Shown here: positions 44,655-53,695 of the stretch, piece after piece | Layout: every line of letters begins with the position of its first letter | How positions within the stretch are numbered: the stretch's first letter is position 1 | Made by a program: the position numbers and the translations under genes | The notes under the pieces: model-generated | Database searches by the model: none | What the model was told of the DNA's origin: nothing | Seen by the model: the letters and a program-made list of their open reading frames with translations, nothing else | Source of the DNA: Halomonas daqiaonensis | GTDB lineage: Bacteria; Pseudomonadota; Gammaproteobacteria; Pseudomonadales; Halomonadaceae | Assembly (NCBI RefSeq): GCF_900109725.1 | Contig: NZ_FOBC01000020.1 | Location: 1-64,000, forward strand | Reading direction: 5' to 3' | DNA: 64,000 bases

Positions 44655-45527
44655 ATGCTCAACGCCGATATCATCAGGAAGGATGACGACTGCTATCAGG
44701 TCATGACGCTGGCCGACGGCCTGCAGAATGTGCTCCCCAGCCTGGCGCTGGGGATGAATCCGGAGATTCGCGACCTCTGCATGGCGTACCACTTCTTCCT
44801 CGGCTGGTCCACCGATCACGGTATCTGGATGCTGTGGGCCGTCGATACCGATGACCCCATCGGACGGCCGAGGCCAGAGCACCTGGTCGCCTGGCTGACC
44901 GATCCCCCCGAGAAGAACCTGGTGGCCATCACCGATGGCCTGATCGAGCTGTTCCGCAAGAGCAGGAAGCGGCGATGGATCACGGGTGACGACATTCGGG
45001 CCACGCTGGAGACGCTCGAATTCTCGATACCCACCGTGGAGGAGCTGCTGCCCGGCACTCCTGATCGTTGGAGGCCGCTGCCAGCCAGGTTTCATAACCA
45101 CTTCAGGCTGTCCGAGGGCCATGGCGTCTACCGAGAGTTATTTCTCGAGTTCGAGCGGTTCGATGCGGAAAGCATCATCGCCACCCTGGCCGAGGGACGC
45201 CGTGACGGCATCCTGCTGATCTACACGCTGCTGACCGAGAACGTGATGCCGATGGAACCCTACGAGATTGACTGGCCATTGCAGCGCCGCGGAAAGAACC
45301 CGCCGCAAGTCAAGGCGGGAAAGGAGGCGCAGTGTCTGTGCCGCATCTATCAGCATGTCGAGCGAAGCGTTGGCTACGGCACTTCTCCTGTCTTCGAACC
45401 AGCCGTCATCCGGCTTGCCGTTTCCGGCAGAACCCCGGATGACGCCATCAGCAACTGGCATACCATTGCAAAGCCACTTCGCCAGACATTGCGAAAGAGA
45501 AGGCCTCAGGATCGCGAACTGGAATAG
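44655..45527 (+). CDS. Unknown 290-residue protein
   Basis: A soluble protein beginning MLNADIIRKDDDCYQVMTLA. It has no signal peptide or membrane segment. Features are a mid-region rich in Leu, Ile and Glu (RATLETLEFSIPTVEELLPG) and a basic C-terminus (KPLRQTLRKRRPQD). GGGAGG lies five bases before the ATG at 44655; an upstream ATG-like start would run into the metK scar. No family is recognised. It could belong to the same acquired segment as the SAM-II genes. Confidence 0.6.
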   Translation: MLNADIIRKDDDCYQVMTLADGLQNVLPSLALGMNPEIRDLCMAYHFFLGWSTDHGIWMLWAVDTDDPIGRPRPEHLVAWLTDPPEKNLVAITDGLIELFRKSRKRRWITGDDIRATLETLEFSIPTVEELLPGTPDRWRPLPARFHNHFRLSEGHGVYRELFLEFERFDAESIIATLAEGRRDGILLIYTLLTENVMPMEPYEIDWPLQRRGKNPPQVKAGKEAQCLCRIYQHVERSVGYGTSPVFEPAVIRLAVSGRTPDDAISNWHTIAKPLRQTLRKRRPQDRELE

Positions 45528-45897
45528 GAACCTCATGATGACCAACAACAACACCAACGCCGCGGAAACCGAGGACGACGCCTAGGCAGCTGGACGATTA
45601 TGCCTAGCCCGCTGGCATCACCAGAATGCACAGCTGCTTGGATAGAAGCCGTGGCGTGACGATAAGAGCATCACCGGAGTTGGTTAAAATGACGGTAATC
45701 CTGGAGCTTCGGGGTAGCGGATAGCGGCTGAGTCGAGGTACTCACCGAAATCGATCGCTGTCTCGAGCTCCCAGCAGCAGGATTGCTCATGAAACTTGAA
45801 ACTATCGAGATTGATTGAAACGTATCAGGCCACTTATTGAATCACTGGCGCATTGCCATCATAATGATCAAGAATACCAACCAACGAGAGATGCACC
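45528..45897. other. Intergenic region upstream of mvaT copy 2
   Basis: 370 bases. A 16-codon frame at 45535-45585 (MMTNNNTNAAETEDDA) has AGGAA in front but cannot be judged. The part 45815-45866 resembles the region before mvaT copy 1 and should hold the mvaT promoter. Confidence 0.4.
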
Positions 45898-46272
45898 GTG
45901 TCAATTCTCAGCTCCTACATCCAGAAAGAACAGCAGATCAAGCAGCTTCAGGAAGAGTTGGACAAGCTGAAGAACGATGAGCGCCTCAAGACCGAGCTGG
46001 ATTTCAAGAGCCACCTCGAAGACCTGATGCGCGAATTCGACAAGTCTGCGGCAGACGTCATCAAGCTGCTGGACCCAACCCAGGAGGCTGGCCAGGGTTC
46101 CGGCACTGCCAAGGGCTCGGGCCGCGCCAAGCGAAAGCTCAAGATCTACAAGAACCCCAACACCGGAGAAACCGTCGAGACCCGCGGCGGCAACCAGAAG
46201 ACACTTAAAGCATGGAAAGACGAGTATGGTGCCGAAACTGTCGAGAGCTGGTTGGTGAGGACTGAAGACTAG
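45898..46272 (+). CDS. mvaT: MvaT/H-NS-family xenogeneic silencer (intact copy 2)
   Basis: The 124-residue nucleoid protein starts with GTG (MSILSSYIQKEQQIKQLQEE), followed by a coiled-coil oligomerisation domain (about 5-65). The C-terminal DNA-binding domain has KIYKNPNTGETVETRGGNQK and ends VESWLVRTED. MvaT proteins coat AT-rich, often foreign DNA and silence it. That is relevant here, because an AT-richer defence island lies nearby. The paralogue at 28.7 kb is damaged, so this may be the working copy. Confidence 0.9.
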   Translation: MSILSSYIQKEQQIKQLQEELDKLKNDERLKTELDFKSHLEDLMREFDKSAADVIKLLDPTQEAGQGSGTAKGSGRAKRKLKIYKNPNTGETVETRGGNQKTLKAWKDEYGAETVESWLVRTED

Positions 46273-46283
46273 CTACTCCGCCA

Positions 46284-46311
46284 CCCTTCCTGCTCCCTCT
46301 AGCAGGAAGGG
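46284..46311 (+). terminator. Terminator hairpin after mvaT copy 2
   Basis: CCCTTCCTGCT-CCCTCT-AGCAGGAAGGG is a perfect 11-bp stem starting 12 bases after the stop codon. The following CAGCTTT is only a weak T-run. Confidence 0.7.
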
Positions 46312-46576
46312 CAGCTTTCGGCCAAAAGCTGACGTACAGAAAAGGCTGATATAACATCGCAAATCACTGGAGTTAAAAAACAGAGCGACGAGGAGCGAGG
46401 AGGTCGCTTTTGACGTCCAAGTGAACTTGCATTGTTAAGTGTCCTCCGCTATTACGTGAACCATAGAGGAATATAGAGAAACCACACACTCATGTAGTGA
46501 TCCTGCCTCATTCGGCACCCTGATGAATGAAGCGGGTAAATGGCAATGTTTGTGTCAGAGTAGTACTAGATACTCG
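46312..46576. other. Intergenic, convergent mvaT / CoA-transferase
   Basis: 265 bases between convergent genes. It starts CGGCC-AAAAGCTG, the uninterrupted counterpart of the site where the fold-back element sits after mvaT copy 1. No gene seen. Confidence 0.4.
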
Positions 46577-47239
46577 TCAGACCTCGAAGGTCATCTCCGG
46601 GACATCATCTGGCACCACAAGCTTGCCGGCGGTCAGCGACTTGATCTCCTCAACGGAGACGCCCGGGGCCCGCTCCTTGAGGTGGAAGGCACCATCCTTG
46701 ATCTCCAGATAAGCGAGGTCGGTCAGCACCCGGTTGATGCAGCCCGCGCCGGTCAGCGGCAGGTTGCAGCTCTCGAGCAGCTTGGACTCGCCATGCTTGG
46801 AGGCATGGGTCATGGTGCAGATGATATTCTCGGCGCCGGCCACCAGGTCCATGGCACCACCCATGCCCTTGATCAGCTTGCCGGGAACCATCCAGGACGC
46901 AATGTTGCCGTTCTGGTCGACTTCGAAGGCCCCGAGTACCGTCAAGTCCACGTGACCGCCACGGATCATGGCGAAGGATTCCGCGGAGCTGAAGATCGCC
47001 GCACCGGGCCGTGCGGTGACGGTCTGCTTGCCGGCGTTGATCATGTCGGGGTCGAGCTCTTCCTCGGTGGGGAAGCGTCCCATGCCGAGCAGGCCATTCT
47101 CGGACTGCAGCATCACGTCGATGCCATCGGGGATATAGTTGGCCACCAGAGTCGGAATGCCGATCCCCAGGTTGACGTAGAAACCGTCCTCGAGTTCGCG
47201 CGCCACGCGCATTGCCATCTGTTCGCGAGTCAGTGCCAT
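46577..47239 (-). CDS. 3-oxoacid CoA-transferase subunit B (ScoB/PcaJ-like)
   Basis: The 220-residue subunit carries the catalytic glutamate Glu47 in LQSENGLLG, which forms the CoA thioester intermediate. With the A subunit upstream it transfers CoA from succinyl-CoA to a 3-oxoacid. Acetoacetate (from the nearby BKACE enzyme) and 3-oxoadipate (from the hydroxyquinol branch) are both possible acceptors, so Sco and PcaIJ cannot be separated by sequence alone. The start at 47239 has AGGCAAGAAG ahead; the longer frame is antisense-like low complexity. Confidence 0.9.
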   Translation of the reverse strand: MALTREQMAMRVARELEDGFYVNLGIGIPTLVANYIPDGIDVMLQSENGLLGMGRFPTEEELDPDMINAGKQTVTARPGAAIFSSAESFAMIRGGHVDLTVLGAFEVDQNGNIASWMVPGKLIKGMGGAMDLVAGAENIICTMTHASKHGESKLLESCNLPLTGAGCINRVLTDLAYLEIKDGAFHLKERAPGVSVEEIKSLTAGKLVVPDDVPEMTFEV

Positions 47240-47291
47240 CTTCTTGCCTCTTGTGTTCGGTGGAGAAGCGGTCGTAGGGGAAACGTCGGGA

Positions 47292-48005
47292 TCACCCCTG
47301 GTGTACGGTGCGCTTCTCGATGCGCTTCTCGATGCGCTTCTCGAACGTGCCCTGGATGATGCGGTCGACATAGATGCCGGGGGTGTGGATCTGATCGGGC
47401 TTGAGCTCACCGGGTTCGACGATCTCTTCGACTTCGACCACGGTCATCCGGCCGGCGGTGGCCGCCATGGGGTTGAAGTTCTGGGCGGTGTCGCGGTAGA
47501 CGACGTTGCCGTATCGGTCGGCCTTCCAGCCCTTGACGATGGCGAAGTCCCCCACCACCGATTCCTCGAGGATGCAGTGGCGACCGTTGAACTCGCGGAC
47601 CTCCTTGCCCTCGCCGATGGGCGTGCCATAGCCGGTGGCGGTATAGAAGGCCGGGATACCGGCGCCGCCGGCGCGCATCTTCTCCGCCAGGGTACCCTGG
47701 GGAGTAAGGATCACCTCGATCTCCTCGTTGAGCATCTGCTGCTCGAACAACGCATTCTCGCCGACATAGGAGGCGTAGAAGCGGCGGATCTGCTTGTCCT
47801 CCAGCAGCAGACCCAGCCCGAAACCGTCGACGCCGCAGTTGTTGGAGTACACCGTCAGGTCCTTGACGCCGCGACGCTTGATCTCGGCGATCAGATTCTC
47901 GGGGATGCCACAGAGACCGAAGCCCCCCGCGATCACGGTCATGCCGCTCTCGATACCCTCCATTGCCGCTTCGTAGGAGTACACACGCTTGTCGAATCCG
48001 GCCAT
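47292..48005 (-). CDS. 3-oxoacid CoA-transferase subunit A (ScoA/PcaI-like)
   Basis: The 237-residue subunit has [16 protein letters not shown] and [12 protein letters not shown], typical of family I CoA-transferases. The C-terminus contains a three-fold repeat [11 protein letters not shown] encoded by tandem 12-bp units (about 47311-47345), probably a replication-slippage extension. It is 52 bases upstream of the B subunit. Function as for the B subunit. Confidence 0.9.
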   Translation of the reverse strand: MAGFDKRVYSYEAAMEGIESGMTVIAGGFGLCGIPENLIAEIKRRGVKDLTVYSNNCGVDGFGLGLLLEDKQIRRFYASYVGENALFEQQMLNEEIEVILTPQGTLAEKMRAGGAGIPAFYTATGYGTPIGEGKEVREFNGRHCILEESVVGDFAIVKGWKADRYGNVVYRDTAQNFNPMAATAGRMTVVEVEEIVEPGELKPDQIHTPGIYVDRIIQGTFEKRIEKRIEKRTVHQG

Positions 48006-48059
48006 AGTGGCGCCTCGTGTTGGAATGATTTGGATGCAGGGTAAAGGGGTTATGTTTAT

Positions 48060-49358
48060 TCAGTGAAGTTTCATGCGTGGCTTGAGGAAAAAATTGAGTC
48101 CATCAACGATCACCATCAGGGCCGTCTTGAAGGTGCCGTGAATGGCTCGTTGGTGCATGCGATACAGCGACATATAGAAGAACTTTGCCAGGTGACCCTC
48201 GAGGAAGAGGCTGCGTGCAGAGGACCCGCGCATCAGGCTGCCCACGGCATCGAAATGGGCAAGCGAGATCAGCGAACCGCGATCCCGATAGACGAAGGGC
48301 TTCAGCGACTTGCCGTCCAGCCAGGCACGTAGGTTGCGGGTGAGAAGCAAGGCTTGCTGATGCGCCGCCTGGGCCCGGGGTGGCACCGTGGATCCATCCT
48401 CCTGGGGACAGCTGGCACAGTCACCGAAGACAAAAATATTCGGATCATCGAGGCTCTGCAGGGTGGAATACACCTTGATGCGGTGGTTGGACTCGGTGGA
48501 CAGGCCCAGGGTCGACAGGATTTCCGGCGCCTTGATGCCAGCAGCCCAGACGCAGAGGTCGGTCTCGATGTGTGCCCCGTCCTGGGTGATGATCAGGTCC
48601 TTCTCGACGCCGGTAACCCGGGTGCCAACATGCAATTCGACACCCAGCTTGGTCAGCTCGACAGTCACCGCCTTGCGGATGCGTTCAGGCAGCACTGGAA
48701 GGATGTCCGTGGCGGCCTCAACCAAGTGAACTTCCAGTTGGCTGCTGTCCAGGGAGGTGAAGCCATAGCTATTGAGCATTCGCGAGGCATCATAGAGCTC
48801 GGCGGCCAACTCCACACCAGTAGCACCGGCACCGACAATGCCGACTGTCAATCGGGATAGGCGTTGCTGGTCGGGGTCGCTGTAACGCAAGAAGGTTTTC
48901 AGCATATCCTGACGAAAGTTCTCTGCCTGGGCAGGACTGTCGAGGAAGTGGCAGTGCTGGGCCACGCCTGGCGTCCCGAAGTCATTGCTGACACTACCCA
49001 ATGACAGCACCAGAACATCGTAGTCCAGGGTACGCGAGGGCAGGACTTCTGTGCCGTGCTCATCAAGGACAGGAGCCAGGGTCAGCTTTCGTTTTTCGCG
49101 ATCCAGCCCGGACAGGGTCCCACGCTGGAACCGGTAGCCGTTGTCGCTGGCGTGCCCCTGATAGGAGACCTCGTCGAGGCCAGAATCGAGGGCACCCGTT
49201 GCCACCTGATGCAAGAGGGGTTTCCAGATGTGGGTGAGATTGCGATCGACCAGCACGATCTCTGCCTTGGCGCGCCGCCCCAGCCGCCGTCCCAGTCGGC
49301 TGGCAAGCTCGAGCCCACCAGCACCTCCACCCACTACCACGATCCTTGGTACGCCCAT
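48060..49358 (-). CDS. NAD(P)/FAD oxidoreductase, type II NADH dehydrogenase-like
   Basis: The 432-residue two-dinucleotide-binding-domain flavoprotein has an N-terminal FAD motif (VVVGGGAGGLELASRLGRRL), a central NADH motif (VGIVGAGATGVELAAELYDA) and FVFGDCASCPQ. The C-terminus is amphipathic and basic (FFLKPRMKLH), as in membrane-associated NDH-2. It passes electrons from NADH to quinone without pumping protons. GAGGAG lies six bases before the ATG at 49358. Its place in the catabolic cluster may be incidental. Confidence 0.88.
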   Translation of the reverse strand: MGVPRIVVVGGGAGGLELASRLGRRLGRRAKAEIVLVDRNLTHIWKPLLHQVATGALDSGLDEVSYQGHASDNGYRFQRGTLSGLDREKRKLTLAPVLDEHGTEVLPSRTLDYDVLVLSLGSVSNDFGTPGVAQHCHFLDSPAQAENFRQDMLKTFLRYSDPDQQRLSRLTVGIVGAGATGVELAAELYDASRMLNSYGFTSLDSSQLEVHLVEAATDILPVLPERIRKAVTVELTKLGVELHVGTRVTGVEKDLIITQDGAHIETDLCVWAAGIKAPEILSTLGLSTESNHRIKVYSTLQSLDDPNIFVFGDCASCPQEDGSTVPPRAQAAHQQALLLTRNLRAWLDGKSLKPFVYRDRGSLISLAHFDAVGSLMRGSSARSLFLEGHLAKFFYMSLYRMHQRAIHGTFKTALMVIVDGLNFFLKPRMKLH

Positions 49359-49447
49359 GAACAGCTCCTCGAAAAAATGGAAACCCCGTTGGGTCGGGAG
49401 TAACGGCTGATGGCTGATGGGTCGCGACATCAATTCGGCGTCGACGT

Positions 49448-50287
49448 TCAGCGACCTACTGGCTGCCCCAGGCCGAGGATGTCCCTGGCCTCTTGCCAGG
49501 AAGCAACGGGTCGTTCGTACTTTTCGCAGAGCCCCGCTGTCCGTTCTACGAGGGCAGCATTAGAGGGTGCTAGGGTGTCACGGTCAAGGCGCATATTGTC
49601 CTCAAGGCCGGTACGGGTATGTCCGCCGGCGGCGATAGACCATTCGTTCAAGACGATCTGGTTGGGTCCGATCCCGGCGCCACACCATTGGGCATCCGGC
49701 GCCAGACGGTTGAGTGTTTCCACATAGAAATGGAAAGTCGGCTTGTCAACCGGCATGGCGTTCTTGACGCCCATGACGAACTGCACATAGAGAGGCGCCT
49801 CGAGCTTGCCCTGCTTGGACAGGGACACCGCCTGATGGATATGTGAGAGATCGAAGGCCTCAATTTCCGGCTTAACGCCGTAGGTCAGCATTTCCTCGGC
49901 GAGCCACTCCACCAAGTCCGGTGGATTTTCGTAAACCCGGGTCGGAAAATTGTTGGAGCCCACCGAAAGACTGGCCATGTCGGGCTTCAGTGGCAGCATG
50001 CCACCGCGATCCTTGCCGGCACCCGATCGTCCCCCGGTGGAGAGCTGAATGATCATACCGGGGCAGTGCTTCTTGAGCCCCTCCATCAGTCTGGCGAATC
50101 GCTCGGGATCCGAGGTCGGCGTCTGGACATCGTTGCGCACATGGCAGTGGGCGATGCTGGCACCGGCCTCAAAGGCGGCCTGGGTGCTCTCGACCTGCTC
50201 CTCGATGGTAGTCGGCAACGCCGGATTGTTCTCCTTGCGCGGCACGCTTCCTGTAATGGCAACGCAGATGATGCAGGGGTTGGACAT
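49448..50287 (-). CDS. BKACE family beta-keto acid cleavage enzyme
   Basis: The 279-residue TIM-barrel zinc enzyme (DUF849) has His47-X-His49 (IAHCHVRND) and a later Glu in LNEWSIAAGG as metal ligands, plus QLSTGG. BKACE enzymes condense a beta-keto acid with acetyl-CoA to give acetoacetate and a shorter acyl-CoA. The CoA-transferase genes on the same strand could then activate the acetoacetate. The natural beta-keto acid is unknown; 3-oxoadipate is one possibility given the neighbours. It faces the ABC importer operon. Confidence 0.9.
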   Translation of the reverse strand: MSNPCIICVAITGSVPRKENNPALPTTIEEQVESTQAAFEAGASIAHCHVRNDVQTPTSDPERFARLMEGLKKHCPGMIIQLSTGGRSGAGKDRGGMLPLKPDMASLSVGSNNFPTRVYENPPDLVEWLAEEMLTYGVKPEIEAFDLSHIHQAVSLSKQGKLEAPLYVQFVMGVKNAMPVDKPTFHFYVETLNRLAPDAQWCGAGIGPNQIVLNEWSIAAGGHTRTGLEDNMRLDRDTLAPSNAALVERTAGLCEKYERPVASWQEARDILGLGQPVGR

Positions 50288-50534
50288 GACGAGCTACCTC
50301 TAAGCATTTATCGGTTTTCTACGGCGGGCATGCAACCGGATCCATTGTTAAAGCCGAGTACATCGCAATAGAAACCGGGATGTCCAACTGCTGGCTGAGC
50401 AAAATAGCCAGAATGGTCATTTCTCTATCATGACCGCGTTGCGAGAGTTACGTGCAGCGGACTAACATTCGAAAGCAAGCCTGAAAGCATGCAGGTTAAA
50501 CAATAAATACTAAAACCTAATTGGAGAATTTCAC
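50288..50534. promoter_or_regulatory. Divergent promoter region (BKACE / ABC importer)
   Basis: 247 bases between divergent genes. It should hold promoters for the leftward BKACE gene and the rightward ABC-aromatic operon. The part before the binding-protein gene is AT-rich, with GGAG eight bases before its ATG. No operator could be assigned. Confidence 0.45.
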
Positions 50535-51473
50535 ATGTTAAAGAATGCCGCTATAGCTACATCCGTGTTTATGGTTACTACCACAATAGCCCATGCCGAA
50601 GATCCCTACAGGATCGGCATAACCCAGAACAATGTCGGTGTCGACAGCTATCAGACGACTTATGAAAGTGCCTTCGAGCAGGCCGCCGATGAGCTCGATA
50701 ACGTCGAAGTTGTCGTTCTAGATGCCGGCGGAGATGTAGCTCGTCAGATCGGCCAGGTGCGCAACCTCATCCAGCAGCGTGTCGATGCCATCATCATCTG
50801 GCCGACCAACGGCCAGGCGGTAATTCCGGTCATCCGTCAGGCCCATAATGCCGGCATTCCTGTCGTGGTGACCAATTCTAAGATTGCCGAGGCAGGCCTT
50901 GAATACATTGCAGCTTTCTCCGGCCCCGATAATGTCCAGCAGGGGGCCTCCTCAGCCGAGATGATGTGCGACGCCCTTGATGGCGAGGGTCAAATCGTTC
51001 AGATCGCCGGCCAGCCGGGGTATACGACGGCCATGGAGCGTTCCCAGGGCTTTGAGGAGCGACTAGCCGAGGCGTGCCCCGGGGTCGAGCTCGTGGAGAC
51101 CCAGCCCGCGGACTGGAACCGTGAGAAGGCCCAGCGGGTCATGGAAAACTTTCTCACCAAATACGATGACATCGACGGCGTCTACGCCGGAGATGACAAC
51201 ATGGGGGTCGGCGCCCTGAACGCTGCCAAGAGCGCTGACCGCGCCGAAGAGATCGTGTTTATCGGTGCCACCAATTTTGCGGTGGGTTACGAGGCCATCG
51301 AGCGTGGCGAGTACTACGGCTCCATCTACCAGTCACCGGTCGATGACGCCGAAGCGGCCCTCCAGACCGCCCTGGACGTGCTGTCAGGAGAGGAAGTGCC
51401 GAAGATGAACTTCTTCGAAACGCCCAAGATTACCGCCGACAACTTGGCCGAGTTCGAAAAGCCCGTGTTCTGA
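50535..51473 (+). CDS. Sugar-type ABC importer periplasmic binding protein
   Basis: The 312-residue type I periplasmic binding protein of the ribose/galactose class has a signal peptide (about 1-21, ending IAHA). It shows IGITQNNVGVDSYQTTYESA, VDAIIIWPTNGQAV and GVYAGDDNMGVGAL. It delivers its ligand to the two permeases and the ATPase encoded downstream. The ring-cleavage genes in the same strand suggest that the ligand may be a polyol-like or hydroxylated cyclic compound rather than a common sugar. Confidence 0.9.
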   Translation: MLKNAAIATSVFMVTTTIAHAEDPYRIGITQNNVGVDSYQTTYESAFEQAADELDNVEVVVLDAGGDVARQIGQVRNLIQQRVDAIIIWPTNGQAVIPVIRQAHNAGIPVVVTNSKIAEAGLEYIAAFSGPDNVQQGASSAEMMCDALDGEGQIVQIAGQPGYTTAMERSQGFEERLAEACPGVELVETQPADWNREKAQRVMENFLTKYDDIDGVYAGDDNMGVGALNAAKSADRAEEIVFIGATNFAVGYEAIERGEYYGSIYQSPVDDAEAALQTALDVLSGEEVPKMNFFETPKITADNLAEFEKPVF

Positions 51474-51710
51474 ATATCGTAACTCTCAGGCACGAAGGAA
51501 GTTCGTGCCTTCCCGCTTTCCCCCAGGCCAATGGCTCTGCAACGGTTGATGAAGACCGTAGCGGAAAACAGATAACGACACTCCGTTGGCCATAAAGAAT
51601 GGTCAGAAAGTCCCTCGATCTGGTGGCATGCCCCGGGTATGCCGACGGGTCGTCGACGGCAACGGAAGCATCTTGGCCTTCAGTCTTTAGCGCCAATACA
51701 GGTGAGTATC

Positions 51711-52721
51711 ATGGCTTCTATAGAGCAAGGTAAACAAGCCATCATGCTAAGTAAGAAGCATAAGGCGGGTCTCCTGAACTTTCTTTCCGCTCAGGGAATC
51801 CTGGTCTTTTTTCTTATCTGCATGTTTGCTTTCTCGCTGTTCTCCGAACAGTTTCTATCCCAGTCAAACATCATGACGGTGGTCCGTCAGGCATCCATCA
51901 TAGGTATCATTGCGGTGGGCGTCACGGTGGTAATAATCGGCGGCAACCTGGATCTCTCCGTCGGGTCGATGCTCTCCTTCTCGACGGTGCTGGTCGTCGA
52001 TTTGCACGACAAGATCGGACCGGCCGGTGCCATCATCCTGATGTTCGTCTTAACCCTGATTATCGGGGCTGTCAACGGCTTTCTGATTGGCTTCATGAGA
52101 CTGAATTCGCTAATTGTAACACTGGCGATGCTGTCGGCGATCCAAGGGCTGGTGCTGATCTATAGCGGCGGGAAAAACGTCGATATCGCCAACCAGAGCG
52201 ACACTTGGTTCGCTTTTTTCGGGCGAGGCTATGTGCTGGGAATCGCGGTCCCGGTCATCCTCTTTGCCATCCTGGCGATCATCGTGCAGGTCGTCATGTC
52301 CCATACCAGCTATGGTCGTCGCATCTTCGCTGTCGGCGGTAACCCGGCCGCTGCCGTCTATTCCGGTATCCGCAAAAACTGGTGCGTATTCAGTACTTAT
52401 CTGATCTCTGCCTTCTGCGTGTCCTGTGCCGCCCTGGTGCTAGGGTCACGGGTCATGGGGTCACAGAACAACGTCGGGCAGGGCTATGAATTGCTGGTGC
52501 TGGCCGGAATCATTCTCGGGGGAACCAGCCTGCTGGGTGGAGCAGGAAGTATCTGGAAAACGATCATTGGGGTATTGATTCTGGGCTTCATCCAGAATGG
52601 CCTGCTGCTGCTGGGGTATCCCTATTACACCCAATGGCTCGTCACCTGGGTGATCATCATCCTGGCGGTGTGGCTGGACCTTGCTAACAAACGCAAGCGT
52701 CTGTTCACGACTCACTCCTGA
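51711..52721 (+). CDS. Sugar-type ABC importer permease 1 (RbsC family)
   Basis: The 336-residue membrane protein of the RbsC/XylH type has about ten helices. Blocks such as VVIIGGNLDLSVGSMLSFST and the cytoplasmic AVGGNPAAAVYSGI coupling loop are present. It starts at the ATG at 51711; later in-frame ATGs are possible. It is followed by a second, different permease, so the channel is probably a heterodimer. Confidence 0.9.
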   Translation: MASIEQGKQAIMLSKKHKAGLLNFLSAQGILVFFLICMFAFSLFSEQFLSQSNIMTVVRQASIIGIIAVGVTVVIIGGNLDLSVGSMLSFSTVLVVDLHDKIGPAGAIILMFVLTLIIGAVNGFLIGFMRLNSLIVTLAMLSAIQGLVLIYSGGKNVDIANQSDTWFAFFGRGYVLGIAVPVILFAILAIIVQVVMSHTSYGRRIFAVGGNPAAAVYSGIRKNWCVFSTYLISAFCVSCAALVLGSRVMGSQNNVGQGYELLVLAGIILGGTSLLGGAGSIWKTIIGVLILGFIQNGLLLLGYPYYTQWLVTWVIIILAVWLDLANKRKRLFTTHS

Positions 52722-52726
52722 ACCTG

Positions 52727-53695
52727 GTGATCAACATGATTAACATGAACGATTTTCTAAAGGGCAGTGGCTTTATCCAGCCGATATGGATATTTGTCAT
52801 CGTCATTACGGTTTTCTTCAGCTTCATGTCGGAGTACTTTCTCTCCGTCGGAAACCTGAGCAACATCCTGGTCCAGACCTCGACCATCGGGCTGATCGCA
52901 CTGGGCATGACCTACGTGATGATCAACGGCAACATCGACCTTTCGGTGGGTGCCGTCCTGGGGCTGGCTGCATCGTTGTCGGTCGGCCTTCAGGACTATG
53001 GCATCACCATCGCGGTCATTGCCGCTCTGGCGTCTGGCCTTGTCCTGGGTGCCATCAATGGCCTGATCGTCTGGAAGACCGGCGTCAACGCCTTCATCGT
53101 GACCCTGGGGGCGATGATCGGTGTCCGTGGCCTCATCTTCGTCTACACCGAAGAGCAGTCCTTCTACGCTACTAATTTCGCCTTCTCCGACTTTGGGACC
53201 GCCTCGATCGGACCGTTTCCCGTGCTCGCCATCATCTTCCTCATCTGCACCCTGGTGATGCATCTGGTGCTCAAGAAGACCGGCCATGGTCGCAATACTT
53301 TTGCCGTGGGCGGCAACCCCGAGGCCGCTCTGGATGCGGGTATCCGCATCGGCCGTCACATGATGATCAACTTCATCATCGTGGGGTTCTTCGCTGCTCT
53401 CGCCGGGGTGCTTCTGGCGACCCAGATGGGCGCCGCCACGCCGAACCTGGGTCGTGACTATGAATTGTGGACCATCACAGCCGTGGTGCTCGGTGGCACC
53501 AAGCTGACGGGCGGGTACGGCAGCATCACCGGCACCCTGGGCGGCGTGTTGGCCATCGGCATCCTACGCAACGGCATGAACCTGATGCAGGTACCGGCCT
53601 TCTACGTGCTGGTCATTCTCGGCGTCATCCTGATCTCGGTGCTGATCATCGACCAGCGGCTCAACGTCCATGCCAGCAAGGGAGTCAGCATATGA
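52727..53695 (+). CDS. Sugar-type ABC importer permease 2 (RbsC family)
   Basis: The 322-residue permease has MINGNIDLSVGAVLGLAASL and the coupling loop AVGGNPEAALDAGIRI. The frame opens with GTG at 52727 and has ATG codons at 52736 and 52745, all before the first helix; no strong ribosome site decides among them. The stop overlaps the ATPase start by four bases (ATGA). Confidence 0.9.
   Translation: MINMINMNDFLKGSGFIQPIWIFVIVITVFFSFMSEYFLSVGNLSNILVQTSTIGLIALGMTYVMINGNIDLSVGAVLGLAASLSVGLQDYGITIAVIAALASGLVLGAINGLIVWKTGVNAFIVTLGAMIGVRGLIFVYTEEQSFYATNFAFSDFGTASIGPFPVLAIIFLICTLVMHLVLKKTGHGRNTFAVGGNPEAALDAGIRIGRHMMINFIIVGFFAALAGVLLATQMGAATPNLGRDYELWTITAVVLGGTKLTGGYGSITGTLGGVLAIGILRNGMNLMQVPAFYVLVILGVILISVLIIDQRLNVHASKGVSI

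Noticed and set aside
45535..45585. 16-codon frame MMTNNNTNAAETEDDA after the unknown gene
   Set aside because: It has a ribosome-site-like AGGAA, but it is too short and of too low complexity to support without expression data.
53467..53691. N-terminal extension of the ABC ATPase frame
   Set aside because: It lies inside the second permease gene in another frame. The ATGA overlap at 53692 gives a family-typical length.
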